Shown here: positions 47,477-56,684 of the stretch, one piece after another | How the letters are laid out: the number at the start of each line of letters is the position of its first letter | Position numbering within the stretch: the stretch's first letter is position 1 | Source of the DNA: Aurantimonas aggregata | Lineage (GTDB): Bacteria > Pseudomonadota > Alphaproteobacteria > Rhizobiales > Rhizobiaceae | DNA length: 64,000 nt | Direction: 5' to 3' | Assembly (NCBI RefSeq): GCF_010500835.1 | Contig: NZ_JAAAMJ010000018.1 | Coordinates: 17,920-81,919 of the forward strand | Position numbers and translations under genes: made by a program | The notes under the pieces: generated by a model | Database searches by the model: none | What the model was told of the DNA's origin: nothing | What the model saw: only the letters and a program-made list of their open reading frames with translations

Positions 47477-48736
47477 ATGAAAGCCGAAGCCATCGCCCGA
47501 GACAGTGCCGCCACGGTCGCCTACGACGTCCATGCCGTGCGCCGCGACTTCCCGATCCTGTCGACGGAAGTCTACGGGAAACCACTGGTCTACCTCGACA
47601 GCGGCGCTTCGGCGCAGAAGCCGAGGGCGATGCTCGACGCCGTGCAGAAGGCTTATAGCGAGGACTATTCCAACGTCCATCGCGGCCTGCATTTCCTCTC
47701 CAACCGCGCCACCGAGGAATTCGAGGCGGCGCGCGGCAAGGTGGCGTCGTTCCTCAACGCCCCGAGCCCGGAGGAGATCGTCTTCACCCGCTCGGCCACC
47801 GAAGCGATCAACCTGGTCGCCTATGGCTACGGCATGCAGGAGATCGGGGAGGGCGACGAGATCGTCCTGACGATCATGGAGCATCATTCCAACATCGTCC
47901 CCTGGCATTTCATCCGCGAACGCAAGGGCGCCAAGCTGGTGTTCGTGCCCGTCGCCGACGACGGATCGATCGATATCGCGGCTTTCGAGCGGGCGATCAC
48001 GCCGCGCACCAAGCTGATCGCCACCACCCACATGTCCAACGTGCTCGGCACGGTCGTCGACGTGAAGGCGGTCGCGGCGCTGGCGCATGCGAAGAACATC
48101 CCGGTCCTCGTCGACGGCAGCCAGGGCGCCGTGCATCTGCCGGTCGACGTCCAGGATCTCGACTGCGACTTCTATGTGTTCACGGGGCACAAGGTCTACG
48201 GGCCGACCGGCATCGGCGTGCTCTACGGCAAGCGCGAGATTCTCGAACGCATGCAGCCTTTCAACGGCGGCGGCGAGATGATCGTCGAGGTCACCGAGGA
48301 GATGGTGACCTACAACGCCCCGCCGCATCGCTTCGAGGCCGGCACGCCGCCGATCGTCCAGGCGATCGGCCTCGGCGCCTCGCTCGACTACGTCAATGGC
48401 ATCGGCCGCGAGGCGATCGCCGCGCATGAGGAAAGCCTGCGCGACTACGCGCATGAGCGGCTGCGGGCGGTGAACTCGCTGCGCATCTACGGCGAGGCGC
48501 CGGGGAAGGGCGCCATCGTCTCCTTCGACCTCAAGGGCATCCACGCCCATGACGTGTCGATGGTGATCGACCGCGAGGGCGTGGCGGTGCGAGCCGGGAC
48601 GCATTGCGCCCAGCCGCTCTTGAAGCGCTTCGGTGCGACCTCCACATGCCGGGCCTCATTTGGTATGTACAATACGCTCGACGAAATCGACCTTCTCGCC
48701 GATGCGCTGGAGAAGGCGCGGCGATTCTTCGCCTGA
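47477..48736 (+). CDS. sufS: SufS class II cysteine desulfurase
   Basis: PLP enzyme of 419 aa that mobilises sulfur as persulfide. Family landmarks: LVYLDSGASAQKPRAM, YSNVHRGLHFLSNRAT, IMEHHSNIVPWHF, the lysine in FTGHKVYGPTGIGVLYG and the catalytic cysteine in VRAGTHCAQPLLKRFG. GGAG is ten bases before the ATG. No sufE gene is in the window, so the sulfur relay partner is not seen here. Confidence 0.97.
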   Translation: MKAEAIARDSAATVAYDVHAVRRDFPILSTEVYGKPLVYLDSGASAQKPRAMLDAVQKAYSEDYSNVHRGLHFLSNRATEEFEAARGKVASFLNAPSPEEIVFTRSATEAINLVAYGYGMQEIGEGDEIVLTIMEHHSNIVPWHFIRERKGAKLVFVPVADDGSIDIAAFERAITPRTKLIATTHMSNVLGTVVDVKAVAALAHAKNIPVLVDGSQGAVHLPVDVQDLDCDFYVFTGHKVYGPTGIGVLYGKREILERMQPFNGGGEMIVEVTEEMVTYNAPPHRFEAGTPPIVQAIGLGASLDYVNGIGREAIAAHEESLRDYAHERLRAVNSLRIYGEAPGKGAIVSFDLKGIHAHDVSMVIDREGVAVRAGTHCAQPLLKRFGATSTCRASFGMYNTLDEIDLLADALEKARRFFA

Positions 48737-48747
48737 GGATGAATGGC

Positions 48748-49164
48748 ATGACCGACGACACCAAGCTCGTGGCACCGATCGCCGAGGATACTGCCGCCGC
48801 CAATGTCGCGATGGCGTCCGGTGCGCCGGCGAGCGAATCCTCGATCCCGGCCGAGGAACTGACGCGGCTGACCGACGATATCGTCGGTGCCCTGAAGACG
48901 GTCTACGACCCGGAGATTCCGGCGGACATCTACGAACTCGGCCTGATCTACAAGATCGACATCGACGACGAGCGCAATGTCGACGTCGAGATGACCCTGA
49001 CGGCGCCGGGCTGCCCGGTCGCCGGCGAAATGCCGATCTGGGTGGAAAATGCCGTGAGCTCGGTTGACGGCGTCGGCGTCGTGAAGGTGGAGCTCGTCTT
49101 CGATCCGCCCTGGACGCCGGAGCGCATGAGCGAGGAAGCCCAGGTCGCCGTCGGCTGGTACTGA
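48748..49164 (+). CDS. sufT: SUF system Fe-S cluster assembly protein (SufT-like, MIP18/DUF59)
   Basis: MIP18/DUF59 domain protein, 138 aa. After a loose N-terminal extension the domain reads ALKTVYDPEIPADIYELGLIYKIDI, VEMTLTAPGCPVAGEMPIWVENAV (with the conserved cysteine) and VELVFDPPWTPERMSEEA. SufT proteins help mature Fe-S enzymes under high demand. I chose the ATG at 48748 because GAGG lies nine bases upstream; an ATG at 48739 is in frame but touches that GAGG. It starts 11 bases after sufS. Confidence 0.93.
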   Translation: MTDDTKLVAPIAEDTAAANVAMASGAPASESSIPAEELTRLTDDIVGALKTVYDPEIPADIYELGLIYKIDIDDERNVDVEMTLTAPGCPVAGEMPIWVENAVSSVDGVGVVKVELVFDPPWTPERMSEEAQVAVGWY

Positions 49165-49179
49165 GCCCGGTCGACGACC

Positions 49180-49596
49180 ATGGCGCCGCCGCTCTCCGGG
49201 CTGCTCGAGACCTGTCTCTATGTCGAAGACATGGAGCGCGCCAAGCGGTTCTATCGCGAGGTGCTGGGCCTCGCGACGCTTCTGGAGGAGGAGCGCATCA
49301 CCGTCTTCCGCATGCCGGACAACACCGTGCTGATCCTCTTTTCGCGTGGGTCGACACTCGAACCGGTCGAGACACCGGGAGGCATGATCCCGCCGCATGA
49401 CGGCGGCGGCCCTGCGCATTTCGCTATCGGCATTCCCGTTGACAGCGTTGATGCCTGGCGGCGCCACCTTCGCGATTGCGAGGTCGAGATCGAAAGCGAG
49501 ATCGCCTGGCCGAAGGGCCGGGGCCACAGCCTCTATTTCCGAGATCCGGACGGCCACGCGGCCGAACTGGCGACCCGCGAACTCTGGGTTCGCTGA
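49180..49596 (+). CDS. VOC family protein (glyoxalase/bleomycin-resistance fold)
   Basis: Vicinal-oxygen-chelate fold protein, 138 aa, with two beta-alpha-beta3 modules: ETCLYVEDMERAKRFYREVLGL and, later, GPAHFAIGIPVDSVDAWRRHL with the closing YFRDPDGHAAELATRELW. The metal ligands appear as His in AHFAIG and Glu in HAAELATRE; the usual first histidine is replaced (CLYV). Substrate unknown. It lies between the sufT-like gene (15 bases upstream) and sufA (117 bases downstream), an unexpected place for it. Confidence 0.88.
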   Translation: MAPPLSGLLETCLYVEDMERAKRFYREVLGLATLLEEERITVFRMPDNTVLILFSRGSTLEPVETPGGMIPPHDGGGPAHFAIGIPVDSVDAWRRHLRDCEVEIESEIAWPKGRGHSLYFRDPDGHAAELATRELWVR

Positions 49597-49713
49597 CCGC
49601 CGTGCGAGCGCGTCGTCCGGATCCGGAACGATCCGTCCGCTTGCGACACCTCGCCGGACCACCCATCTTCATGCTAGTATATTGCGACTGTAGACTGCCG
49701 AAAGGATGCCGCC

Positions 49714-50088
49714 ATGGGCCGCTTCACCGTCATGAGCATGACCGACAGCGCCGCCGATCGGGTGAAGGCGATCCTCGCCTCCCAGGGCGCGGATGCGCTG
49801 GGGCTGCGCGTCGGCATCAAGAAGGGCGGTTGCGCCGGGATGGAGTACACGATCGATCTCGCGCGGGAAGCCAAGCCCAATGAGGACGCGATCGAGCATG
49901 ACGGCGCGCGGGTGTTCGTCGCGCCGGAGGCCGTCCTGTTCCTGCTCGGCACCGAGATGGATTACGAGGAGACGGTGCTGCGGTCCGGCTTCACCTTCCG
50001 CAACCCGAACCAGACCTCGGCCTGCGGCTGCGGCGAATCCGTCGAACTGAAGCAGGCCGACCTCGCGGCGCTCGCCGGTCGCGGCTGA
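49714..50088 (+). CDS. sufA: A-type Fe-S carrier SufA/IscA
   Basis: Iron-sulfur carrier protein, 124 aa. The three cluster cysteines are visible: KKGGCAGMEYTID and, near the end, TSACGCGES. The family strand LGLRVGIKKGG and the loop NPNQTSACGCG are intact. It follows the VOC gene after a 117-base gap containing the AT-rich stretch CTAGTATATT (about 49675-49684), which could hold its own weak promoter. It is the last suf gene. Confidence 0.96.
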   Translation: MGRFTVMSMTDSAADRVKAILASQGADALGLRVGIKKGGCAGMEYTIDLAREAKPNEDAIEHDGARVFVAPEAVLFLLGTEMDYEETVLRSGFTFRNPNQTSACGCGESVELKQADLAALAGRG

Positions 50089-50110
50089 GTTCACCCCCCG
50101 CCGGTCATGC

Positions 50111-50488
50111 ATGGACGAGGCGTATCTCCAAGATCTTTTCGACACGTTGAGCGATCTGAAGATCCGGCGACTGTTCGGCGGGCAGGGGATTTATTGCGGC
50201 GATCGGATCGTCGCTCTGGTTGTCGGCGGCGTACTGCATCTGAAGAGCGACGCTGAGAGCGAGCCGCTGTACGAGACCGCGGGATTGGCGCGCTGGACCT
50301 ACACGCGTCCGGGTCGAGTGCCGACACGAATGCCGTATTATCGCTTTCCCGAGAGTGCTCTCGACGATCCTGAAGAAGCAGCACAGTGGACCGAGATCGC
50401 CGATGCGGCTTCGCGGCGGGCTGCAGCAGCGCCCAAACCACGATCCAGACGTGTTCGGAGAGCCCTGACAGACAAGGCGTCCGCGTAA
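50111..50488 (+). CDS. TfoX N-terminal domain protein
   Basis: A 125-residue protein of the TfoX/Sxy N-domain family: LQDLFDTLSDLKIRRLFGGQGIYCGDRIVALVVGGVLHLKSDAES, then WTYTRPGRVPTRMPYYRFPESALDDPEE. The C-terminus is basic (RRAAAAPKPRSRRVRRA). Sxy/TfoX regulates competence genes with CRP in gammaproteobacteria; stand-alone N-domain proteins in alphaproteobacteria have no assigned role. It starts 22 bases after sufA and is convergent with mazG. Confidence 0.9.
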   Translation: MDEAYLQDLFDTLSDLKIRRLFGGQGIYCGDRIVALVVGGVLHLKSDAESEPLYETAGLARWTYTRPGRVPTRMPYYRFPESALDDPEEAAQWTEIADAASRRAAAAPKPRSRRVRRALTDKASA

Positions 50489-50495
50489 AGGGGGA

Positions 50496-51347
50496 TCAGC
50501 CTGGCGTACCGTCCGGCCGGGCCTTCGCAGCGATCCACAGCGCTTCCATCTCTTCGAGGCTCGCCGCCTGCAGCGAGCGGCCCGTGGCGGCGAGCTCGGT
50601 TTCGATGAAGCCGAAGCGATCGCGGAATTTCAGCACGCAGCGACGTAGCGCCACCTCCGGATCGATGCGGTGGAAGCGGGCGAGATTGACGACGCTGAAC
50701 AGAAGGTCGCCGAGCTCGGCCTCGCTGGCATCGACGTCGCGCGCCTCGACAGCCTCGGCGAGTTCCGCCAGTTCCTCGTCGATCTTGGCGATGATCGGCT
50801 CGGCGCTGTCCCAATCGAAGCCCACATCGGCTGCCTGCTTCTGCACCTTCAGCGCCAACGTCAGCGCCGGGAAGGCCGTCGAGACGACATCGAGATGCCG
50901 GGCTGCGGCATCCGTTCCGGTATCGCTCGCCGCCATGCCGTTGGCCTCGCGCAGCGCGGCTTTCTCGGCGCGTTCCTCGGCTTTGATCCGCTCCCAATGC
51001 ACCTGCGCGGAACCCGCCGATCGGGCCTCTGCGTCACCGAAGACGTGTGGATGACGGCGGATCATCTTGCGCGTGACGCCGTCGACGACGTCGCCGAAAT
51101 CGAAGCTGCCGGCCTCGGCGGCGAGTTGGGCGTGGTAGACGACCTGAATCAGCAGGTCGCCGAGTTCCTCGCGCAGATCGACCATGTCGTCGCGCTCGAT
51201 CGCATCGGCGACTTCGTAGGCTTCCTCGACCGTGTACGGCGCGATGGTCGAAAAATCCTGCTCGAGGTCCCAGGGACAGCCGCCAGCCGGATCGCGCAGC
51301 GCCGCCATGATCTCGATCAGGCGGGTGATTTCGCGAGAGGGCGTCAT
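50496..51347 (-). CDS. mazG: nucleoside triphosphate pyrophosphohydrolase MazG
   Basis: All-alpha NTP pyrophosphohydrolase, 283 aa, that clears non-canonical and excess NTPs. It has two MazG modules: PWDLEQDFSTIAPYTVEEAYEV with DLREELGDLLIQVVYH, and KIDEELAELAEAV with EAELGDLLFSVVNLARF, each with the ExxE...ExxD metal pattern. The ATG at 51347 is the family start; the frame upstream has no similarity. A 244-base gap separates it from the MBL gene. Confidence 0.95.
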   Translation of the reverse strand: MTPSREITRLIEIMAALRDPAGGCPWDLEQDFSTIAPYTVEEAYEVADAIERDDMVDLREELGDLLIQVVYHAQLAAEAGSFDFGDVVDGVTRKMIRRHPHVFGDAEARSAGSAQVHWERIKAEERAEKAALREANGMAASDTGTDAAARHLDVVSTAFPALTLALKVQKQAADVGFDWDSAEPIIAKIDEELAELAEAVEARDVDASEAELGDLLFSVVNLARFHRIDPEVALRRCVLKFRDRFGFIETELAATGRSLQAASLEEMEALWIAAKARPDGTPG

Positions 51348-51591
51348 GCCGGGGATCCTTGCAACGAGAGGCGGGTCTCCATAGCCCCGTTCGGCCGAAC
51401 GGGGAAGGGATCGGCCGCAGGCCTGTCGGCGACGCGCACTGAGCACGCCTCGGTCAACTGCCGGCCCGAGGCACCACATACCAAAGTGGCATAAGATAGA
51501 TTATGGAACCAATTGTATAAGTCAGCCGGTGCAATGGCTTGTGCTGGTGCTCTTATGTGGCTCGGAAAGTGGATCGGAAATATGCAGCTGA

Positions 51592-52401
51592 TCAGTCGAT
51601 CTCCTGCTCGATGACCAGCCCGTCATGCGCCGGCCGGACATGCGGCGGTAGTTCGCGGCACAGCGTCTCGTAATCGAGCGGCGTGTGCATGTGGGTCAGG
51701 CTTGCCGACGCGGCGCCAAAGCGCTCGATCCAGCCAAGCGCCTGGTCGACGGTCAGATGGCTCGGATGCGGTTTGTACTGGAGTGCATCGATGACGACGT
51801 GCCGGACGCCGGTGAGCGCCGCGACGGCAGCATCCGGAAAGTCGCTGACGTCGCTGCAATAAGCCAGATCGCCGATCCTGAAACCCAACGAGTGGATCGA
51901 ACCATGCTCCATGTGGATCGGCAGGACATGCAACGGCCCGCCGGCGCCGGTGATCTCGAATGGCTGGCCGCCCTCGATGCCGACATGATCGACGATTGGC
52001 GGATAATTGCTGCCGGCGGGCGTTTCGAAGCAATAGCGAAACGCCTGGAAAACCCGCACTTGCGTGGCAGCGTCGGCATAGACCGGAATTCGGTTTCGCT
52101 GGACGAGCATGTAGCCGCGCAGATCGTCGATGCCGTGGATGTGGTCGGCATGTGGATGCGTCAGCATGACGGCATCGAGCCGTGGCACGCCAGCCCGCAG
52201 CATCTGTGCACGGAAGTCCGGCCCGCAGTCGATCGCCACGATGGTTCGGCCACCGGGCCCGATACGCTCGATCAGCGCCGCGGCGCGGCTGCGGACGTTT
52301 CTCGGATTTTCCGGATCGCAGGCGCCCCAGTCGCCATTGATGCGCGGGACGCCTGGCGAGGAAGCGCAGCCGAGGATCGTCAGGCGGAGAATGTCGCTCA
52401 A
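51592..52401 (-). CDS. MBL-fold metallohydrolase (PhnP-like)
   Basis: Metallo-beta-lactamase-fold phosphodiesterase-like protein, 269 aa. ILGCASSPGVPRINGDWGACDP opens the domain; the metal motif is LTHPHADHIHGIDDLRGY; later ligands lie in YCSDVSDFPD and SLTHMHTPLD. It resembles the PhnP/lipoate-associated MBL group that often follows tatD in alphaproteobacteria. The start is a TTG at 52401 (SDILRLTILGC); the frame goes on upstream without similarity. tatD ends 105 bases before it. Confidence 0.9.
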   Translation of the reverse strand: MSDILRLTILGCASSPGVPRINGDWGACDPENPRNVRSRAAALIERIGPGGRTIVAIDCGPDFRAQMLRAGVPRLDAVMLTHPHADHIHGIDDLRGYMLVQRNRIPVYADAATQVRVFQAFRYCFETPAGSNYPPIVDHVGIEGGQPFEITGAGGPLHVLPIHMEHGSIHSLGFRIGDLAYCSDVSDFPDAAVAALTGVRHVVIDALQYKPHPSHLTVDQALGWIERFGAASASLTHMHTPLDYETLCRELPPHVRPAHDGLVIEQEID

Positions 52402-52506
52402 TGCTCTGGTTCCGGCCCTATAGTGCTTCCCAGCGCGTCGAAGGATACAATGGCAGACAAGGCTCGCCAGCTTCCGGCCGCGAGCCGCATCTCCCACGCT
52501 GCCGGT

Positions 52507-53307
52507 CTACGCGCCACGCGGATCGGGTACCTTATCGAACAGCGCGAAGAAATTGTCCGACGTTGCCCGGGCAATTGCCGCCAGGTCGACGCCCTTGGTC
52601 TCGGCCAGAACCTCGGCCGTGTGCCGCACATAGGCCGGCTCGTTGCGTTTGCCGCGATACGGCGGCGGCGCGAGATACGGCGCGTCGGTCTCCACCAGCA
52701 GGCGCTGCATCGGCACGTCCGCGGCGATGGCGCGGATCTCCTCGGAATTCTTGAAGGTGAGGATGCCGGAGAACGAGACGTGGCCGCCCAATTCGACGCC
52801 TGTTTCCGCGAGAGCCCGTCCGGCCGAAAAACAATGCAGGATAAAGGGGAAGGCCCCCTTCCCGCTTTCATCCTCCAGGATGCGAATCATGTCGACGTCG
52901 GCATCGCGCGAGTGGATCACCAGCGGTAGCCCGGTCTCGCGGGCGGCCGTGATATGCGTGCGAAACACCTTCTCCTGCACATCGCGCGGCGCCTTGTCGT
53001 AGAAATAGTCGAGGCCGGCCTCGCCGATCGCGACGATCTTCTCGTCCTGGCTGAGCCGCACCAGCGTCTCGACCGTCGTGTCCGGTTCGATCCCGGCGTT
53101 GTGGGGATGTGTGCCGACCGAGGCGAAGACCTCGGCATGCTCCCGGGTGATCGCCGTCAGCCGGTCGATCCGCGAGACATAGGTCGAGATCGTCACCATC
53201 AGGCCAATGCCCTCGGCGCGAGCCCGCGCCAGAACGGCGTCGCGCTCCGCGTCGAAATCCGGGAAATCGAGGTGGCAGTGGCTGTCGACGAGGAACGGCA
53301 GGGCCAT
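52507..53307 (-). CDS. tatD: TatD family DNase
   Basis: Metal-dependent TIM-barrel hydrolase, 266 aa, with 3'-5' exonuclease activity on DNA/RNA in characterised members. Ligands: VDSHCHLDF (HxH), IGEAGLDYFYDKAP, VIHSRDAD, FILHCFSAG and VETDAPYLAP. The start overlaps the metG stop by one base (TGATG). The usual order holB-metG-tatD-MBL is kept. Confidence 0.95.
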   Translation of the reverse strand: MALPFLVDSHCHLDFPDFDAERDAVLARARAEGIGLMVTISTYVSRIDRLTAITREHAEVFASVGTHPHNAGIEPDTTVETLVRLSQDEKIVAIGEAGLDYFYDKAPRDVQEKVFRTHITAARETGLPLVIHSRDADVDMIRILEDESGKGAFPFILHCFSAGRALAETGVELGGHVSFSGILTFKNSEEIRAIAADVPMQRLLVETDAPYLAPPPYRGKRNEPAYVRHTAEVLAETKGVDLAAIARATSDNFFALFDKVPDPRGA

Positions 53308-54854
53308 CAGCCGGCCTCTGGTTCCGATTCGACGAAGCGCGGAAACACCGGCTGCGGCGCCGGCAAAGGCATGTCCGGCCGAAGCGCGACGTCGGGGGTC
53401 AGTTCGGTGAAGCTGCGTTCGTCCGCCGCGATTCCAAGTGCGTCGAGCAGCTTGCCGGCACTCTCCGGCACGAAGGGCTGCAGGAGGATCGCGACGCGCC
53501 GGATTACCTCTGCGGTGACGTAGAGCACGGTGCCCATGCGGACCGGTTCGGTCTTGCGCAGCGCCCACGGCTCCTGGCCGGCAAAATAGCGGTTGGCCTC
53601 ACTGACCACCGCGATGATCGCTGCAAGGACGGCGTGCAGCTCCTGCCGGTCGATGGCGATCCTGGCCTTCGCCAGCAGCTCCTTCGCGGCGTCGAGAATG
53701 GCGGTGTCGGCTTCGCCAAAGCCCTCCGGCACCGGGATCTTGCCGTCGCAGTTCTTGGCGATCATCGACAGCGACCGTTGCGCGAGATTGCCGAGGTCGT
53801 TGGCGAGTTCGGAATTCGTCCGGTTGACGATCGCCTCGTGCGAGTAGTTGCCGTCCTGGCCGAACGGCACCTCGCGCATCAGGAAATAGCGCAGCCGGTC
53901 GAGGCCGTAGACGTCGATCAGCGCGAACGGGTCGATGACGTTGCCGACCGACTTCGACATCTTCTCCCCGCGGTTGAACAGGAAGCCGTGGGCGAAGACC
54001 CGGCGCGGCAGCGGCAGGCCCGCCGACATCAGGAACGCCGGCCAGTAGACGGTATGGAAGCGGACGATGTCCTTGCCGATCACGTGGAGGTCGGCGGGCC
54101 AGAAGGCCGAGCGCTCGCCCTCGCCGGGAAATCCCGTCGCCGTCAGATAATTGGTGAGGGCGTCGACCCACACATACATCACGTGCTTCTCGTCGCCCGG
54201 TACCGGAATGCCCCAGTCGAAGGTGGTGCGCGAGATCGACAGGTCGCGGAGGCCCGAGCGGACGAAGGACAGCACCTCGTTGCGCCGCTCGGTCGGGCCG
54301 ATGAAGTCCGGATTGGCCTCGTAGTGGGCGAGCAGCCGTTCCTGGAAGTCGGAGAGCTTGAAGAAGTAGCTCTCTTCCTCGACCCATTCGACCGGCGAAT
54401 TCTGCGGCCCGTAGCGCTGGCCGTCTTCGCGGACGGTGGTCTCTTCCTCGCCGTAATAGGCCTCGTCCCGCACCGAGTACCAGCCGGAATAGGCATCCTT
54501 GTAGATGTCGCCCGCCGCCTGCATGCGGCTCCAGATCGCCTGGCTCGCCTCGCGGTGACGCCCTTCGCTGGTGCGGATGAAGTCGTCGTTGCTGCCGCCC
54601 AGCGCCTCGGCCATCCGCTCGAACTGCGCCGAGTTGAGTTCCGCCAGCTCGCGCGGGCTCATGCCCTGGTCGCGGGCGCTCTGCAGCATCTTGATCCCGT
54701 GCTCGTCCGTCCCGGTCAGGAAGAACACGTCGTAGCCGTCCAGCCGCTTGAAGCGCGCCAGCGTGTCGGTTGCGATCAGTTCGTACGCGTGGCCGATATG
54801 CGGGCGACCATTCGGGTAGGAGATCGCGGTGGTCAGATAGAAGCGTTCGGCCAT
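53307..54854 (-). CDS. metG: methionyl-tRNA synthetase
   Basis: Class I aminoacyl-tRNA synthetase, 515 aa, of the short MetG2-type without a C-terminal dimerisation domain. HIGH motif: [24 protein letters not shown] motif: [14 protein letters not shown]. The zinc-knuckle cysteines of the longer type are absent from the connective peptide ([15 protein letters not shown]), as expected for this type. The ATG at 54854 is the family start. It charges both initiator and elongator tRNA-Met. Confidence 0.96.
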   Translation of the reverse strand: MAERFYLTTAISYPNGRPHIGHAYELIATDTLARFKRLDGYDVFFLTGTDEHGIKMLQSARDQGMSPRELAELNSAQFERMAEALGGSNDDFIRTSEGRHREASQAIWSRMQAAGDIYKDAYSGWYSVRDEAYYGEEETTVREDGQRYGPQNSPVEWVEEESYFFKLSDFQERLLAHYEANPDFIGPTERRNEVLSFVRSGLRDLSISRTTFDWGIPVPGDEKHVMYVWVDALTNYLTATGFPGEGERSAFWPADLHVIGKDIVRFHTVYWPAFLMSAGLPLPRRVFAHGFLFNRGEKMSKSVGNVIDPFALIDVYGLDRLRYFLMREVPFGQDGNYSHEAIVNRTNSELANDLGNLAQRSLSMIAKNCDGKIPVPEGFGEADTAILDAAKELLAKARIAIDRQELHAVLAAIIAVVSEANRYFAGQEPWALRKTEPVRMGTVLYVTAEVIRRVAILLQPFVPESAGKLLDALGIAADERSFTELTPDVALRPDMPLPAPQPVFPRFVESEPEAG

Positions 54855-54929
54855 CGGGCTTTCATCGAATGCGGGAAAAGCAGGGTCACCCGCGGACATA
54901 GAGCATTCGGCAGGCCTGCTCAATCGGCG

Positions 54930-55991
54930 TCAGGCGGCGTGCCGCGCGTCGCGCTCGGCGTAGAAGCCGTCGAATAGCGTCAGCAGGGTCTGCTTGCGGT
55001 CGAGATTGTAGGCAGCCGCCTCACGCAGGCGCGAAGACTCCGCCTGCCAGAGCGCTGCCAGCAGGGCCGCGCCCTCCCCGTCGCCGACGTTAAGGCGGGC
55101 CTCGCTCTCGGCGGCGATCGCTGCCAGCAGGGCTGCGAGGAGCAGATCATAGGCGGCTTCGCGGCCCTTGAGGGTCAGCGCGTCGGCCAGCGCGTGGATG
55201 GCATTCCAGTCCGGGCGATCAGCCTTCAGAAGGGTCGCCAACGTCGCGTTGATCTCGATGCCGCCGCTGCCGATCAGCATCAGCGCCTGTCGCACGCTGC
55301 CTTCGGCGAGCGGTATCGCCGCCTTGATTGCCGCGGCATCGGTCCCCGGACGGGTGGCTTCTATTGCCGACGCCAGATCCGGCGCATCGAGCGCGTCGAA
55401 GCGCAGCAGTCGGCAACGCGAGCGGATCGTCGGCAGGAGCCGTCCCGGCGCATGGCTGGTGATCAGGAAGGTCGAGCGCGGCGGTGGCTCCTCCAGGATT
55501 TTCAGGAGGGCGTTCGCGGCGCTGCGGTTCATGTCGTCGGCCGGATCGATCAGCGCGACGCGCCAGCCCGACGCTGACGCCGTGGCATGGAAGAACCGGT
55601 TCAGCCGGCGCACCTCGTCGACGGTGATCTGCGTGCGGAAGCCGCCGGTGCGTTCGTTGCTCGGCCGCACGATGTGGACGAGGCCGGGATGCGTGCCCTG
55701 AGCGATCTGGCGCACGACCGGATCGTCCGGGCGGAACCCCGCGGTCGCGCCCTCCCCGGCCTCTTCGCGCGCCCCCAGGAGGGCTCGCGCGACGGCGTAG
55801 GCGGTCGTGGCCTTGCCGATGCCAACCGGCCCCTGCAGCAGCCAGGCGTGGTGGAACCGCCCGCCGGAACGCGCCGAGACGAGTTCGTCCCAGGCTGGGC
55901 GATGGCCGAACAGGCGCAGCGTGGAAAGCGGCCCTGCAACGCCGTCGATGTCGTCGTGCGCCGCTGCCGCGCCGAGGCTCGCGTCGCTCAT
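54930..55991 (-). CDS. holB: DNA polymerase III subunit delta'
   Basis: Clamp-loader subunit of 353 aa. AAA+ features: the P-loop-like GPVGIGKATTAYAVARALLG, the Walker B region LIDPADDMNRSAANALLKILEEPP, and the sensor LITSHAPGRLLPTIRSRCRLLRFD with the SRC motif. The C-terminal collar domain follows. The start overlaps the tmk stop (ATGA). A typical zinc module with CxxC between the Walker motifs is missing, as in many alphaproteobacterial delta' proteins. Confidence 0.94.
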   Translation of the reverse strand: MSDASLGAAAAHDDIDGVAGPLSTLRLFGHRPAWDELVSARSGGRFHHAWLLQGPVGIGKATTAYAVARALLGAREEAGEGATAGFRPDDPVVRQIAQGTHPGLVHIVRPSNERTGGFRTQITVDEVRRLNRFFHATASASGWRVALIDPADDMNRSAANALLKILEEPPPRSTFLITSHAPGRLLPTIRSRCRLLRFDALDAPDLASAIEATRPGTDAAAIKAAIPLAEGSVRQALMLIGSGGIEINATLATLLKADRPDWNAIHALADALTLKGREAAYDLLLAALLAAIAAESEARLNVGDGEGAALLAALWQAESSRLREAAAYNLDRKQTLLTLFDGFYAERDARHAA

Positions 55992-56671
55992 CGAACCAGC
56001 CGGCTCGCGTCGAGCGACTGTCCGACTGCCTCGAAGCGCGCTGCGTCCAGCCGGTCGTCGACGATCTCGGCGATCTCGGCTGCGACCGTGTCGATCGGCT
56101 GCGCGCCGTCGACCACGATGCAGCGTTCCGGTTCCTCCTCGGCGATCTTCAGGAATGCCTGGCGCCGCCGCTCGTGCAACGTCTCGGCTTCCTTCTCGAA
56201 CCGGTCGATCTCGCCCCCGCCCCGGCGTTCGCGGGCTCGGGCGGCACCGAGATCGGCCGGCACGTCGAGGATGAGGGTCAGGTCCGGATAGACGTCATCG
56301 AGGGTCGAGCGCTCGAGGCGCTGCATCAGGCCGCGATCGAGCGGGCTGTCGAGGAACTGGTAGACCCGGGTGGAGTCGTGGAAGCGGTCGCACAGCACGA
56401 TGTCTCCGCGCGCCAGAGCCGGACCGATGACCAGCGCGATGTGGTCGGCGCGCGCCGCAGCGAAGAGGATCGCCTCCATCTCCGGCCCGAGCGCTTCGGC
56501 CGCGCCGGAGAGGATGACATGGCGGATCGCGTCGGCACCCGGTGACCCGCCGGGCTCGCGCGTCGTCACCACGTTGTGGCCGGCGCGGCGCAGATGCTCG
56601 GCCAGGCGCACGATCTGCGTCGTCTTGCCGCTGCCCTCGCCGCCTTCGAAGGTGATGAACATGCCTGTCAC
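55988..56671 (-). CDS. tmk: thymidylate kinase
   Basis: Phosphorylates dTMP to dTDP; 227 aa. P-loop FEGGEGSGKTTQ, the DR(F/Y)H-type motif VLCDRFHDSTRVYQ, the TREPGGSPGADAIR substrate loop and a lid rich in Arg (RARERRGGGEIDRF) are present. I selected the GTG at 56671 (VTGMFITFEGG) because GGAG sits five bases before it and relatives begin MxGxFITFEG; the ATG at 56662 is the alternative. It is coupled to holB and follows the D,D-carboxypeptidase gene by 13 bases. Confidence 0.95.
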   Translation of the reverse strand: MTGMFITFEGGEGSGKTTQIVRLAEHLRRAGHNVVTTREPGGSPGADAIRHVILSGAAEALGPEMEAILFAAARADHIALVIGPALARGDIVLCDRFHDSTRVYQFLDSPLDRGLMQRLERSTLDDVYPDLTLILDVPADLGAARARERRGGGEIDRFEKEAETLHERRRQAFLKIAEEEPERCIVVDGAQPIDTVAAEIAEIVDDRLDAARFEAVGQSLDASRLVR

Positions 56672-56684
56672 GATCGCTCCGCCG

